From Cacajao melanocephalus (Eukaryota > Chordata > Mammalia > Primates > Pitheciidae), in the NCBI GenBank assembly GCA_963573385.1, contig CAUYLG010076722.1:17357-81356 (forward strand): DNA of 64,000 nt. The letters run 5' to 3'. A model generated the notes under the pieces. The model did no database searches. It was not told the origin of the DNA and saw nothing but the letters and a program-made list of their open reading frames with translations. Of this stretch, positions 11,146 to 24,641 are shown in pieces; position 1 is the stretch's first letter, and every line of letters begins with the position of its first letter. Made by a program: the position numbers and the translations under genes.

Positions 11146-14100
11146 GAGCGATGGATTCACAGGAGCACTACATTGCCTAGAGAGCTACAACATCCTCCTT
11201 TGCAAATCGTTTCCTGCTGTGCTTTAGACTGTCCCTGGCCTCTGCCACCTACCCCATTGATGCTGCGTTTTCTATGTTTAGAAATGGTGTTTCCTGTTCT
11301 TAGACTGTGACTCGCAATACCCCTGTCAGGCCCAATCACACCCTAGCGTGTGTTCTATCAAACTAGCAATTGTCCCCGTCAGAGAGTTTGCCTGTGAAAA
11401 ACTGCTTCCCCTGGTAAAGTGGCAGCTTTCCACGGGGGAAATCTGCCTCTTCTTTCACCAACACAGACAACATTGGAGAAGGGAACAAAAAACACTTTGC
11501 TATTTCACTAGCTCACGTAAAGGTCATTTCTCAGCCTGTTTCTCATGCAGTGGAAGGTGTTGATTATACGGCTCCAGTAATGTTGCCTTTTTGAATTCAT
11601 TCTTGTTCTCAGGGGCTGTGCCATCTTCCACTTAGACCAAGTTTCATTATATTTAGTGCAGCAGAGCATGCAGATGATGTAGTTAGAATTGCAGGCAAAA
11701 TAACCCATTCCTATACCTATTGTCAGCTTTCAGCATTATTAATAGAAATGCAGTATAAAATATTTATAGTTGATTAGGATTGGAATAAATAAAAAAGGCT
11801 TAGTTTCTGATTTTGGTTTTGGCTGACTTTATGTATTTTTCTCTGGGGTTCTTTTTAAAACATTAATTTTCCTTAGCACAAAAAGTAAGAAAACAATTTC
11901 TTTTAGTGAATATTTCTAATTTCTTTAGCATTTTTGAATTATTGCAAGGTTCATTTTAAACCAGTCTTACTAGTAGATAAAGCAATGTTATCTATTTCTT
12001 CAGGATCCTGGGCTGTTTTCAATTTTGGTGCTGATTATTAATATTTTAAATTAACAGATGTGATTGAATTTAACTTTAGAGATTATTTTGAAGTATTTTG
12101 CTGTTAATGCAAACACATGACAAGGAAAACAATCTAAGAATTTACAACTTAAGTTTCGGAGTAGAAAAAAAACATACTGGATTCAGTTTCCACAGATAAA
12201 GGTTTATATTCAGGACTGTGCGAATAATGACTTACGTGACCTTGATTGACCTTGACTGTACCCTGCTATCTATTCTCTGTCCTTCCTTGTGTTGTGTGTC
12301 TGGTGCTCTGCCCTGGGAAGCTGACTTCTCAAGCCTCTCTGAGACAGGAACCAAAGAGATGGGCATTGTGGGGAGAGGATATATTAGCTGTCTCTAAAAC
12401 TTGGTCATTAATGTCCTCCTAGTTCTAGATCAAAGGAAAAACATGTCCAGGCTAAAACAGTAGGGTTACACTTAATGAGGATATCCCCCACACTAATGAG
12501 GAGTTGCTAGGCTGTTTGAAGGCACTCATTTGAAGATAAGAATAATAACTTACTGGGATAATACCCTTTCTTATAAATATGAACTAAAAGTTCAAAGGTG
12601 TAAATGTGAATAGTATTAGCATCACTTTCCTCCCTGAAGAATGTATTAAGAATATCAAAGCTCTTCAACAGTGATCAAAAGTGACACACAGACCCAAACA
12701 TATGATTTCATTTTATCATATGGAACTAAATTATGATTTGCATTGAAAAGAGGTTTGAAATAACACCGCATTTTTTTTTTGAGGGAGCTTTCAGTTTCCC
12801 ATGAGTTATCATAATATTCCAATTCCATACATACCCTGGAGCCGACCGTTTACGGTCTAAAATTTGTTAATTAAGGCTTTTTTGTTTAAAGACAGATCAA
12901 ACAGGTTTTACATTGTATATTCATAGTTTGCCTTACAGAGAATAAACTTTCAATGATCCTTTAGCTTCATGCTATTTAAAAAGACAGCACTGTTTACATT
13001 ATTTATTTATATATATTTTTAGGTTGTCTTTTGTAACTGGAAGAAAAAATTCTTTAGTGGTTTCTATAATTCTTGTTCTCATTAATAAATGTATGACATT
13101 ATACTTCAAGTAAATTCATAATAATGCTTCTGTATTTTAAAAATTCCTTCCAAGGGAGACAGCTTATGAAAGAACTAATATAATTAGCATTTTCTGATGG
13201 ATGACTAGTGTCAAGACAGAGAGGAAAATGCTTATTACAGTAAAGGAATGCACCTGAATGTGTACTGCAAACAATAGCACAGTGTGATTGAAGAAAATAA
13301 ATTAAACTTATATTTTTGTTTTCGACAACCAAAACATTATTGATCCTATTTTTATAATTTATGTCATACGCATATTTTTATGGAAAATTTGATGTTCACT
13401 TTTTGTTAAAGATCTATAGCAGTTGCCTTGGATCCTGGGCTGAGTACTTCCTCAAGCACCTGCCATTTTAAGACGGAATAAGCCAGAATAAAATTTTCAC
13501 TCTTTAGGTAAATAGTTGGCTTAGGCTACACATGTCTTCAAATAATTAAGCAAATAGTCTTGACACCCTATTATGTGCCAGAAACATATATGCTTGTAAG
13601 AGAAAAGAACTTTGACAGAAGGACTTTAGGTATATATTCTATAACACTTATTGCAGGACACCCCTGACAATAACACAGAAGGGAACATTTAATCTAACAC
13701 TTGTATATAATCACAGGTATGTGAGGATAGCTACTTTTCTTATGAACTGACGAAGGCAAGACTTTGAATTTGTATGTAATCTTTGTGCTAGTGAACACAC
13801 ATGACAATGACAAGAAAGTCAAGACTGAACATACGAATATGCCTTTTGGGTGGGCTGTATATAGGGCATTTTAAGTACAAAGGAAAAAATTCCCTCCATT
13901 CTGGTTGTATTTAGTTTTCTATATAGGAATCCATATATTTCATCCCTTTAAAGTAGCTACATTTGATGAAAATTGTCACTTTTAAACTGCCTTACAGAAA
14001 ATGTTTTAAAGTTTTATTTTGATTTCAGAAAATAAGGGGACAAAATTATATAATCACTATGCTAAGCATATTGCCAAACCAAAATAAAGTAACTGTACTT

Positions 14101-14557
14101 TTGTGACTATTTGATTAGATAAAAGGATTGATTCATCACTATACTCACATAAATTGTGGCAAAAATTTGATGGAACAGTTTCAACTATATGAATTCATAT
14201 CTGAGTAGCCCTTTAGGAAATCAGTCAATGTTGAAGTTTTGTGCCAATATCAAATTTAAATGATCTGTGTTTTGGATTAAGCTATTCTATTCATCACCTG
14301 AGCAGTTATTTGAAAATTTCTTCAATGTCTTAAGCAAACATATTTAAATATTGAATTAGCATACAGGATGAAAAGGGGAATGCAATAATAAATGAAAACA
14401 TGCATTTATTTGATCATGACCACTTGCTATAATTTTATTGCCTAGCAAATTTTCCTTTTAGTTCAGACATTGGGAGGTAAAGGTAATGAGTTGAAAGTTG
14501 ACCTAAATATCATCAGTGCAAGTCTTGGGTTAGTTAAATCAGGGTTCCATGGTATTT
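11146..14557. other. AT-rich unique intron sequence
   Basis: Mostly unassigned. It contains the DR4-type site at 12237-12252 and a T-run at 12770-12780. About 13545-13585 has a weak L2-like phrase ('cctattatgtgccagaaaca'). No exon-like or RNA-gene-like segment was seen. Confidence 0.5.
12237..12255 (-). promoter_or_regulatory. DR4-type nuclear-receptor element (candidate)
   Basis: Two perfect TGACCT half-sites at 12237-12242 and 12247-12252 are separated by four bases, so the minus strand reads AGGTCA-N4-AGGTCA, a direct repeat with spacing 4. Both half-sites also carry the 5' TCA extension (TCAAGGTCA) favoured by ERR/NR5A-type monomers. The surrounding sequence is not an obvious repeat. Thyroid hormone receptor and LXR heterodimers bind DR4 elements; actual use here is inference only. 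Confidence 0.4.
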
Positions 14558-14815
14558 CATTATTTTTGAGATGGAGTCTCCCTCTGTTGCCCAGGCTGGA
14601 GTGCAGTGGAACAATCTTGGCTCACTGCAACATCTGCCTCCTGGGTTCAAACAATTCTTGTGCCTCAGCCTCCTGAGTGGCTGGGACTACAGATGTGTGC
14701 CACCATGCCTGGTTAATTTTGTATTTTTAGTAGTGATAAGCTTTCACCATGTTGCCTAGGCTGGCCTCGAACTTGTGACCTTGGGTGATCTGCCTGCCCC
14801 GGCTTCTCAAAGTGC
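14558..14815 (-). mobile_element. Alu, 5'-truncated, minus orientation
   Basis: The reverse complement of an Alu from 'tgagatggagtctccctctg' to 'ccccggcttctcaaagtgca'. The last ~40 bases of the plus-strand reading (the Alu 5' end) are missing, replaced by 'tgattcattttcaatgcatg'. Confidence 0.88.
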
Positions 14816-14935
14816 ATGATTCATTTTCAATGCATGTTGTGTTGGTGAGAATTAATGCCAATATAAACGAATCCTCAACCACATGGGACCTGGGACTTTT
14901 AGGTATTGATTATGAAACTGCCTTTGCAAAATTAT

Positions 14936-15720
14936 GAATCAGAAAAATCTAACACAGCTGATTCCATCTTGCTTCTAACCTTATAACTGTCCTTGCTCAT
15001 GCCTGGGAACAGGCCAAACTAACTATTGGAGCAAGTTATAGTTTCACTTTAAAGCAAGGATGATAATAGTCCCTTCCCCAAACCGACTCCCTCTTTGAGG
15101 AATGAAAGTGCCTTTTTAAAACTAATGAAAAGCCCAAGGTTAGAATTATGGTAGGAGCCTGAAATCTGCTAAGATGCAGGCATAGTTAAGTTATAACCAG
15201 CCATTGTTCCTTAGTTTGCTTTTCTATAATTGCTTACTGCTCAGGAGTCGTGGAGGCAGAGGTAACAAGATCTGTAACTTCCCCAGTTGCTCTAACAGAT
15301 AATATCACTATTGTAAAACCTAAGTCTTTGAAATATTTTTCAGACTTTGCATTAGGGAAGATGAACTGATTCCACTTGACCTGTGACTTATACCAAGGAA
15401 CTTGCTCAACCAGTCCTGTGAACCTCCCCACCCCACCCAGAAACTGACTCAGTGCATGAAGACAGTTTCAAAACTCCTATGATTTTATCTCCAACCAATT
15501 GGCAGCACCTACTCCCTAGCCCTCTGCCCTCCAAATTTTTCTTAAAAGCCCTAGCTTCAGAACTCTTGGAGAGGCAGATTTGAGAAACATCTCCCATCTT
15601 TCCATTCAGCTGATTTGCGATAATTAAACTTTCTCTGTTGCAACACTGCTGTCTCAGTGTATTAACATTTCTGTGCCATGGTCAAGAACCCATTGGGCTA
15701 TAATAATTATTTTTTTCAAC
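14936..15720 (+). mobile_element. Probable endogenous-retrovirus LTR (class I-like, family uncertain)
   Basis: The block starts with 'gattccatcttgcttctaac', has 'gggaacaggccaaactaact' in the first part, an AATTAAA polyadenylation-like signal near 15623 followed by 'ctttctctgttgcaacactg', and ends with 'gtcaagaacccattgggcta'. That order resembles the U3-R-U5 layout of class I ERV solo LTRs as I remember them. No internal retroviral region, primer-binding site or gene is attached, so if correct it is a solo LTR. Exact ends and family need a repeat library. Confidence 0.55.
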
Positions 15721-17885
15721 AATTTCAGCTCCATTCTTCTTCTAAGGTCATAGAATTATTGAGATATAGAATATGTTAAACATTATATTATACTACCAAA
15801 TTCTTAGCTTTTATTTAGATTTAGAGCAGAGATTCCAGTTTTCCTTTTTTGTTAGAGCCTAGTCTACTCATATATTAATTTGCATGGTCATCTTGATTCT
15901 CTTTCCCAGTATTTATCCAGTTCAATAATGTCATTGGTTCCATTAAAAAAAGGGACAAATAGAGATCCAACAGATTGGAATGAAGTAGGTGTTCATATTG
16001 AATGCTGTTAGGCCTATTTTAGTAGGAGAATTTATGAGTAGTATAAAACACAAGGCAAGTTCTCCTCTATTCATGAGAGGTAAAGCTATGAACATAATAG
16101 AAAGTGATTGCTCACTCCTTGATGAGCATGGCATAAATATCCTTCCTTTTTTAAGCTAAATAGGGGCCTTGTCATAATGGTAGAGAAACAATTTGTCTAG
16201 CTGTTTTATTAACTTGCTGTTTCCAACCCCTGCCTCATAATTCCTTTAATGACAAAACATCCCCTATTATTTTCAACTCACATAAGAGTTTACTGCTTTC
16301 TGAATCAAGAATTAAATTTCTCAATGTTGGTTCTTGCTACATGAAATCTGTATGCTTTCTTCATCTTTCAGTCAACTGCAGTGTGTTCTCATCCCAACTC
16401 TCTGCATCTTTTGGGGGCTGGGGGCTTAGGATCAAAGTTTAATAGGCAACAGAAAAAGTAAGGAGAATAGGTCTCTCTCCTGTGAGAGAGAGAGGTTCCC
16501 GAATGGGTCTTCCCTACTCTTCCCTTCTACCCATTCAAAATTACTTTGGCTTCTTAGGGAATTTCAAATGCAAGAATAGGCAAATACACCCCTTAATGTC
16601 TCCAAGACTCAATGTGGACCCCACAGATTCCTCTGTCACTGTCCTCATCAGCTGTTGGATATGGAATCCTGCCACAGATGGTCAAACATGGCAACTTTCT
16701 AATTTATATTAAAATGTCATTAACCCCATTAATCCCATTGAAGAATTATACTTCCTAAAGGTACATACTTAGAAAACACATTACTGTATTAATTTTTTTT
16801 TTATTTTCTATATTCTGATTATTTGACATGTAAGGCCTGGATGCCACTGGAAGGACTGCCCCTACCACAATTAGCCAAGTCCTAGAGATAGTAAATAACT
16901 TACCAGAAGGTGGCCTTTTCAAATGCAAACCAACCAATTCAGAGCCAACACCCACTGCCACCTTCTTCATCAGAGTCTTTAACTCTGAGCCACTATCTCT
17001 GCCCTGATCACCCCAGGGCCCAGCATCAGATAAGGAGGCACAGCTTCTATGCCCCAGAGCCTGCTGAAATTTCCAGACTAAAGAATCCTAACCCTGCTTG
17101 CTTTGGCTTGCCAGTTACACAATGAAGGCTCTTAGCCAGTTTCCCTCTCTCTCTGCCAGTGACCAACCCCAGTACTTCTGTGTCACCCCCGAACACGTGG
17201 CATGCTCCCTCCTCTTGGGAACAGAGTCATAAAATATATTTTCAAAGAAAATAATGTCCTTATCTATGGACCTCATTATGAATAAAAATAAAATCTGTTA
17301 AAACAATTACCCATGCACATTGGGTTTTAGGAGTTTATGGAATAAAACAAGTCAATCTCTCTACCTGTGGTGCAGGAAGGGTGTGATAGAATTATTCTTT
17401 AGACCAGAATTCACAGGTTTATATAAAGCACTCAACTAAAATATGTTTAAAATTCTCAAATGGCGAGTGGGTAAAGGAATTACAGTATATTCAGCCCACA
17501 ATAAAAAAAATAAACTCCTATATGTGAACTACCATGGAAGAATCTAAAAAGCATTACACTCAGTAAAAGTAGCCAGACATGCATTTAAATGTCATTCTCA
17601 TTCAACTGGCTAGGGACAGATTGTGATCTGGGTGTCCTGAATATCTCTCAAATAAGAGGAACTCAGTGATCATTTGTGAGAGAGTAACTGATACCCTTTA
17701 GATAATCTGGCATGCAAAAGATCTCTAAGTTTCTAAATTGTAGCTGTAATTTCAAGGTGAATCTGGTATATTTTGAAAGCAGTATTTTCAAGCATCTTTT
17801 CCACCTATGTAATCAAATCAGGAAAGATACAATTTTATATTTAGCACTTCATTTACTGGAGATTTTTGGAGAAGTGAGCTTCCAT
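15721..17885. other. Intron sequence, nothing named
   Basis: Mostly AT-rich. The part at about 16830-17210 is GC-richer ('aagtcctagagatagtaaat', 'cacccactgccaccttcttc', 'ttccctctctctctgccagt') and could be a degraded LTR, but I cannot assign a family. No coding evidence. Confidence 0.4.
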
Positions 17886-18178
17886 TTTTGTTGTTGAGAC
17901 AGAGTCTCACTCTTGTCCAGGCTGGAATACAGTGGCATGATCTCTGCTCACTGCAACCTTTGCCTCCTGGGTTTAAGAGATTCTCCTGCCTCAACCTCTC
18001 CAGTAGCTGGTACTGCAAGTGCTCGCTCCCATTCCTGGCTAACTTACGTATTTTCAGTAGAGATGGGGAGTTTCACCATGTTGGCGGGGCTGGTCTCAAA
18101 TTCCTTGTCTCGAGTGATCTGCCTGCCTCAGCCTCCCAAAGTGCAGAGATTACAGACCTGAGCCACCTTGCCCAGCCC
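17886..18178 (-). mobile_element. Alu, near full length, minus orientation
   Basis: The reverse complement of an Alu from 'tgttgagacagagtctcact' to 'acctgagccaccttgcccag'. Open frames of 104 and 82 codons on the plus strand and 66 on the minus strand are Alu translations. Confidence 0.92.
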
Positions 18179-19833
18179 CAATGTACAATTATAGAAAGAT
18201 AACTGGCATGCTCAGAGAGTTTGGTGGATTGTTTACATATAGAGCATTTATATGGATCTGTCTAGGTGTTCTTTCACCTGAAAATTAGTATTTTCCTATT
18301 TCATGAGTTGTAACTTGCACCCTTCAAAATAAACACAATAATGTCCATTGCCTCTTTAATAAAAGTGTTCCTTCACAGAATTGATTTTCTATATAAATGT
18401 AATTCAGAAAAGGCTCATTTTTTAATGCCAGCATAGAGAATAATTAACAATCAATTGTCTGGTTATTTTGAGTTTTTCAGGGTGACTATAAGGAAAAAGA
18501 CAAGTACCTGAAATTAACAGAAAACAACTATGGGCCTGCTATGAATGGTTTCCCCTACAGAATTCACAAGAGATTAAAAGTCAGGGAAGTTTGTTTCTTC
18601 TGGTGTAAAGCGGTATTGTTTAACATTTTCCTAATTGACTTATTGGCCCTACAAAGTAGGATAAAATTATTTGGCTTTTTAAATGTATTATGTAATTAAA
18701 TCATTGAAACACATCAGGCAAGAGATGAGCAAATAAATATGTGATGCCCTGAGGAGTATTTGGACAAACAAATGTCAAAGGAAAATGGATTGTTCAGAAT
18801 TTCAAGGAGCAAGTATATTTTCACATTAAAGACTAGAGTAGCATTATTTTTCATACATACTATGGAGTTAATTGGAGTTGTCTTATAAAGCCCCATGTTC
18901 CAGGTGTGCCATATATGGAAAATAAATTGGAAAGCTTTTTCTCACCTCTATTTGAAGGGTTGATTGATATGTCTCTGAAACTGTAGACCTAGCCTGAAGA
19001 GTAACACCAGACCAACCAAAGTAGAGGGCAGATCTAAGATCAGCAGCAAATGTTGAGCCTTAGGCTCCCATAACCCCTAGTGTCTCTGTATCTTTTATTA
19101 AGATACAGCCTTGCTTGGGTCAGGTGAAAGTAGAGCTAGTTTTGAATACACCAAGCTACCTATTTCATCTAAGTCAAGTCTTTATGGTAAAATAAAGGGA
19201 ACAAAATATATCCAATTTTATTTGTAGTTTAATTGGTTTTTGTTCTGATGGCAGAATATCCTATGATAGACTGCATTCTCTTTTAAGACAATTATGAATC
19301 CATGATCTACTTAGAAATATTAATGAAAAAAAATCTAGTATCTGGAAGTTCTACATTTAACATTAATTTTGTTCAACATTAGCACTAACTTTGTTTTTTG
19401 TAATCTATTATCTCCTCGGGTCAAAAGAGAAAATGTTTTCTCATTATCTATTAGTAATTGCTGCTGGAACTTCTACCACACAAATTAAGTTATTTGACCT
19501 CTAAACACAAAACCTGAGACATATTAGCAGAGCTATATTATGAGAAGAACATGTGTTTTTGCGGCATTTTGAGTTTTCAACTGGTTTTACCATTTATGTG
19601 CAAATTGATTTTGATTCTTGAGTTGTATTCCCTTTTGTGATGATAAGCACCAGAATACCTATTTTGTAGGACTTTAGTGCTATAAGGTATGTAAGAATTA
19701 GAAAAATGTTTGGAATATATTCAATGTTGAAGAAATTAGTTTTTCCTCTTTAAAGATCTGTTAAAACTCTTCTGATCTGCTTCATTTACAGTAATAAACT
19801 TATTAAATATAGTAGGTATATATATATATTACT
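18179..19833. other. AT-rich unique intron sequence
   Basis: No repeat family or gene recognised. A short (TA) run lies at about 19817-19830, next to the following Alu. Confidence 0.5.
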
Positions 19834-20129
19834 TTATTTTTTTCTGAGAGAGGGTCTCACTCTGTTGCCCAGGCTAGAGTGCAGTGGCATGTACATGACT
19901 CACTGCAGTTTCAAGCTCCCGGGGTCAGGTATTCTCTCACCTGAGCCTCCCGAGTAGCTGGGACCACAGGCACACGGCACCATGCCCAGTGAATTTTTTG
20001 TATTTTTAGTAGAGATCGAGTCTCACGATGTTGCCAAGGCTGGTCTTGAACTCCTGGAGCTCAAGCAATCTGGCAGCCTCAGCCTCCCAAAGTGCTGGGA
20101 ACGTAGACTTGAGCAGCGGGGCCTAGCCA
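19834..20129 (-). mobile_element. AluJ-type element, minus orientation
   Basis: The reverse complement of an Alu from 'gagagagggtctcactctgt' to 'gagcagcggggcctagccag'. Possible target-site duplication agtaggtata (19811-19820) versus agtaagttta just right of the element. The older variants 'actgcagtttcaagctcc' and 'gagctcaagcaatctgg' fit AluJ. Confidence 0.88.
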
Positions 20130-21215
20130 GTAAGTTTATAATTTTTTTAAAAAATCAAGTGGTCAGGAAGTAATAATAAGATGGTGAAAATCTAAGCAAG
20201 TAAAGATATTAGAAGAAAATATGCGAGCAAAAAAATAGTTTTGAAAGAGCAGATTTTATCACAAGTTGAATTTCCTTTACAACAAGGAAATTGTTTTTTT
20301 CACTCTTGCTAATGCTAAATAACCCAGGTAATTTTAAATTCTTTAGTTTTAGTAAATCATAAGACATTGTGAGTTAATTACTACCATGACCAAGTGCATA
20401 TAATATGATGTGTGTCTGTAACAGATAAAGATAACTATGAATTTATCATCTTTGCTAGAATTTATTCAACACCAAAAAAAAATCTTGTAAATACAAGAGC
20501 AACTATGATTTTGGCCCTCCTCCTAGTTGTTGTGAGAGTTTTAACATTTTCCAACAAAACTAGATGACTTGAATTCACATGCATCAATTTATTTTTTAAA
20601 AAACTATTGCAATAAAGGGAAAAAAATTAACATTTGTGTCAAGGATAAGTTTATTAGACTAAGAATGAAAAATATTTTCATTTACAAGGAATTTTGACAA
20701 GATTTTGCCTATTTAATTTGAAAATAATTTCAGGACACTATTCCTTAGTGCTCATTAGCAGATTTTGACCCTCACAAGTTATGAGGCTAATGCACGTGGT
20801 TATCACTACCATTAAAATAAGTGAGGCCAGAGTCATACGATGGATGTTCCTGAGAGGCACGTTAATTTGCTGTGAAAAGTCCCCTTAAAGATTTCCTGAA
20901 ATCTTCTAAACAAGGACAAAGCAGTGATATTGGCATGACCTCCACAGGTGACCGCTCCCACAGAGAGACCTGCCGTGTGTTCATACTCAATTCATTGTTT
21001 GTAATTACTCTCCTGCAGCTCAAGCTACAATAATCATGCTCTGGCGTTTTAGCATTTTTCATGAAAGAATGTTGATTTCTTCAAAGGAAAGGCTCCTTTT
21101 TGATTCCCTATATTACCCTGTCCAGTGCTGTGCATGTAAAAATAGGTCTTTGCCAAATTTAATCATATCTTAAACTTGTGTTACGTCTGATAGCTTTCAA
21201 AGCCCTTGTTTGAAA
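20130..21215. other. AT-rich unique intron sequence
   Basis: Nothing recognised beyond A-rich runs. Short minus-strand frames lack support. Confidence 0.5.
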
Positions 21216-21218
21216 GCA

Positions 21219-21512
21219 ATTTTTTGTTCTGAGACAGAGTCTTGCCCTGTCACTCAGGCTGAAGTGCAATGGCGCAATCTAGGCTCACTGCAACCTCTGC
21301 CTCCCGGGTTCGAACGATTCTCCTGCCTCAGACTCTGGAGGAGCTGGGATTACAGATGCTCGCCACCATGCCTGGCTATTTTTTGTTTTTGTAGCAGAGA
21401 CAGGGATTTCACCATATTGGCTAGGCTGCTCTCGAACTCCTGACCTCGTGATCTGCCTGCCTTGGCCTCCCAAAGTGCTGGGATTACAGACATGAGGCAC
21501 TTCACCCAGCCT
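21219..21512 (-). mobile_element. AluS, near full length, minus orientation
   Basis: The reverse complement of an Alu from 'ctgagacagagtcttgccct' to 'catgaggcacttcacccagc'. It lies beside the next MIR relic. Confidence 0.92.
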
Positions 21513-21660
21513 CAAAGCACATAACTTTATTTGATCCTCATATCAGCACTGAAGGTGGACATAGAAGAGTATATTTTTATCAGGTTCTCACAGATGAGGA
21601 AATCAAGTCTCAGAAAGGTTAATAGAGTGTAACTGGGGGCACAGGGAAAGTGCTGGCCCA
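21513..21660 (-). mobile_element. MIR SINE relic, minus orientation
   Basis: The phrases 'tttatttgatcctcatatca', 'tcacagatgaggaaatcaag' and 'ctcagaaaggttaatagagt' match the reverse-complement MIR core ('gatgaggaaactgaggc' region). Confidence 0.7.
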
Positions 21661-21849
21661 TGCAGAAGCGGAGTCTGGTCTGATTCATTCTCCCATGTCA
21701 TTTCAAACCATGATCGCTCAGACAATATTGCCCTAGGTACATAAATTATTAACCTACTTAAAAGATTCATTATTAAAATATCCTCCACAAAGTCACCAGA
21801 TAGAGATATCTAAAATTTAAATCTATGTTTACTTGCCTGCATTAAAAAA

Positions 21850-22250
21850 CAACTCCTTGCTGCTTAAGATAAAGTCCAATTCATTTTTTGACATGACAGA
21901 GAAAACACTCTTGGTTTTGAGCTTTATCTGACTTTCTAACAAACTCTCCACCCACTTTCTTCTTTAATCTCCAGCAGCTAAAATCTGCTAATAACCACCA
22001 TCCATTCTCTTGTCTGTGCTATACATAGGTGGAGAATACCCTGACCTCTCTATCCTCACGCCAACCTCACACTTTACCTTGAAGAAGTCCAACTCATTTT
22101 TCATGATTTGCTGTGCAAATTGTCTTCTTCAGGAAGCCTTTCCCAAGTCCCTAAAATTTGGTGCCCATTTGCCTAGACAGGACTGTTCTCCAAATTTCTC
22201 ATGCTCCCCTTCATTCCCTGCACCCAGCATAACTAGTTTCTGACAAAGGG
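21850..22250 (+). mobile_element. L2 LINE relic (3' portion)
   Basis: The order 'aagtccaattcattttttga', 'ttcatgatttgctgtgcaaa', 'caggaagcctttcccaagtc' and 'ccctgcacccagcataacta' follows the L2 3' region in sense. It is much diverged; the start is approximate. Confidence 0.5.
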
Positions 22251-24641
22251 CTATGAACAGAAGGGCTGCCTGCTGAAGCCAAAGCATCTATTTTTTGACG
22301 TAAGTGTTGTCCTGATTGCCTAGGATAGTTGCCCAGAATCAGAGGGGACTAGCATGAGTGAGAAATCAATTCCAGTTGCATAAGCCACTGAGGCTTTGTT
22401 CTTGATCTTCATAGTGGTGCAGTGATAAATAAATAGCCCTAAAATATGGGGCACTGAAATAGTGGCTGGGCCAGGGATAAAGGAAAGTGGTAAGGAAGCT
22501 GGGAAAATAATATTTAGCAGTGAGATATTCGGTAAAACTCTTGCCTCTTAGTAGAACTTGTGATAACTTGGTAGGCGGATTTCATGTCTTAAGAGTTTCT
22601 AGATTGTATGGACAAATGCGAAACTTAGAAATAAGAGGCTTTACTCTCTCCCTGTTGAAAATGGGTAATTATCCTTCCTGTTTCTTAGGGCATTTACTTT
22701 AGAAAACTTTTGGTTGCAAGTACTTTTTCCTCTCTTTGAAATGTAAATAATTCTTTTGAAAACCAGATAGGTCTTTTATCAGCTTTAAGACCCTAAAATG
22801 CCTTTCTTAAGGACTCTTGAACTGTGTCTTTGACATGTAACCCTGAAGGGAGAAGCGCCCTCATCTCCTAGTTTCTGTGAGAGCAAGGGTACCTAACTTC
22901 AGGTGCTACCTCTCTCCAACTTGCAAAATTGTCTCTTGTCATAAAGATATAAGAAATTTGTTTTTCTTCTACATAAAGCCAATTAGCTAACACCAGTGGT
23001 TACCCTAATTACAAGGATAAGGCATGTACGACAAAGGGTGCTGTCAAGTGCTCTTGCTTGAGACCAGTAATTGTTATATATTGAGAATTTGTATGTATTA
23101 AGTTGTACCTGCTGGGCTATATCAAAGGGTGTGGGATTCTCCTTCTGTCTGCAGTTTCTTAGCAGAAATAATAAGAATGTGTGTGTGTGTGTTTTTAGTC
23201 ACCTCTATGGAGAAGATTTCTGCATTGGGAGAATATTTTGTTTTTAATTTTATTTCTCCAACAACATCTAGGGGAAGCGTTCAGATAAAATGTTAACAGT
23301 GTTTGTTGACTGAAAAGGTACTAAAAAGAAAGAGGCTCTCTTAGAAAGAAACTGAGAATTAGCAAGTAAAAATGAAAAGCATTTGAAAAATTCAAAACCT
23401 TGTAAAATTGGAAAAGAGAACTCTGAGACACCAGAGACAATAAATCTTTAAGTGACAAAAGCAAGTTAAAGCAGCCTCAAGGAAAAGAAGAGATTAAGTG
23501 TAATCTCTACACCTATTGCTAAAACCCATCATTTAAGATGTGTCAAGGTAAAAAGCAACTCAAGGGTAGGATGCCTATTATAATCTGTTAATTAGGTAAA
23601 AATGACCCAAGGCAAAGAACTAAGTGAGTGCTGCTCCTACAAAAACCTGACAAAGTCAAGGCCCCTTATAAATCAAAAGACTGAGTTTTGGGGGAAGAAA
23701 TAAACAAAGCAAATTTGAGGAGCAGATTGGAGGAAAAAAACACAAAATCTCGAAAAAACACTTCCCCAGACAATGAGTACTGCCCTTGGAATACGTGATT
23801 AACTTGAACTAAATATAGAGGAAATCCAGTAATATTTAGACAAAGTTTTACAGGGGGAAAAAAGGCCCTAAATAAAAAAATGTTTGTAACTTTTTAAGAT
23901 TCAGTAGCCTTCAGATCTCTACTACTACTTCTCAGGGTAAAATGTGGGCTGAGAAACTTGCAACACTTGAGAGAACATTTTCCCAATGTCCAATTCGAAT
24001 ATGGACAAGGAGGATAATGATGAAGGAAACTCTTCCTGGTGGGCAGAGGGCAGAACTAAGTGGAAAAGAGCAGAATGAGGGCCCCGCTGCACATCCTTGT
24101 TAACTTTGAATAAAGACCCTGAGGATATCTGGCAAGCAGCATTTCAGAATCACCAGGACCAGTGGCTGTTGCCTGCTTGCCTCCCAAACATTCTTTTGAA
24201 TAGGCTTCCCATAACTCACTGTTCCTTGGGCCAGGGTGGGTAGAGGGAAAAATAGTTTTTGGATCATTCTTTTGGAACTGTAAGAAGTCATATTTGGACC
24301 TCATGTACACACTGCTACAAATTGCCTGTAGACACTGGACTTTGAGTTACAATCAGTGGTTGGCTGGATTGCTTTTCCGTTGTTTCCCTTAACGAACAAT
24401 TGAGTGTGTAGGAAGAAAAGAGAAAAGGGATCTTTGCTCATCAGAAGATACAACTCTGGCAGAGACAATAATGCTTACCAAATATTCCACGTATTCCTGT
24501 TTCTCCACTTGCCCCCTTGCAGATGGGGTGTGTGTGTGTATGTGGCGGGGGGGGAGGTGGTGTGGGAGGCCACATTCTGGATGGTGGGCTATTAACAGAA
24601 ATAACATGCGCTGACACTGTACTGAAGTGTCTAAATGTTTT
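22251..24641. other. Intron sequence; TG run and G-rich patch
   Basis: Mostly unassigned AT-rich sequence. A (TG) run lies at about 23178-23192, and a G-rich patch at 24543-24567 follows a TG run. A 30-bp sequence at 22931-22960 recurs at 24962-24991. Confidence 0.45.
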
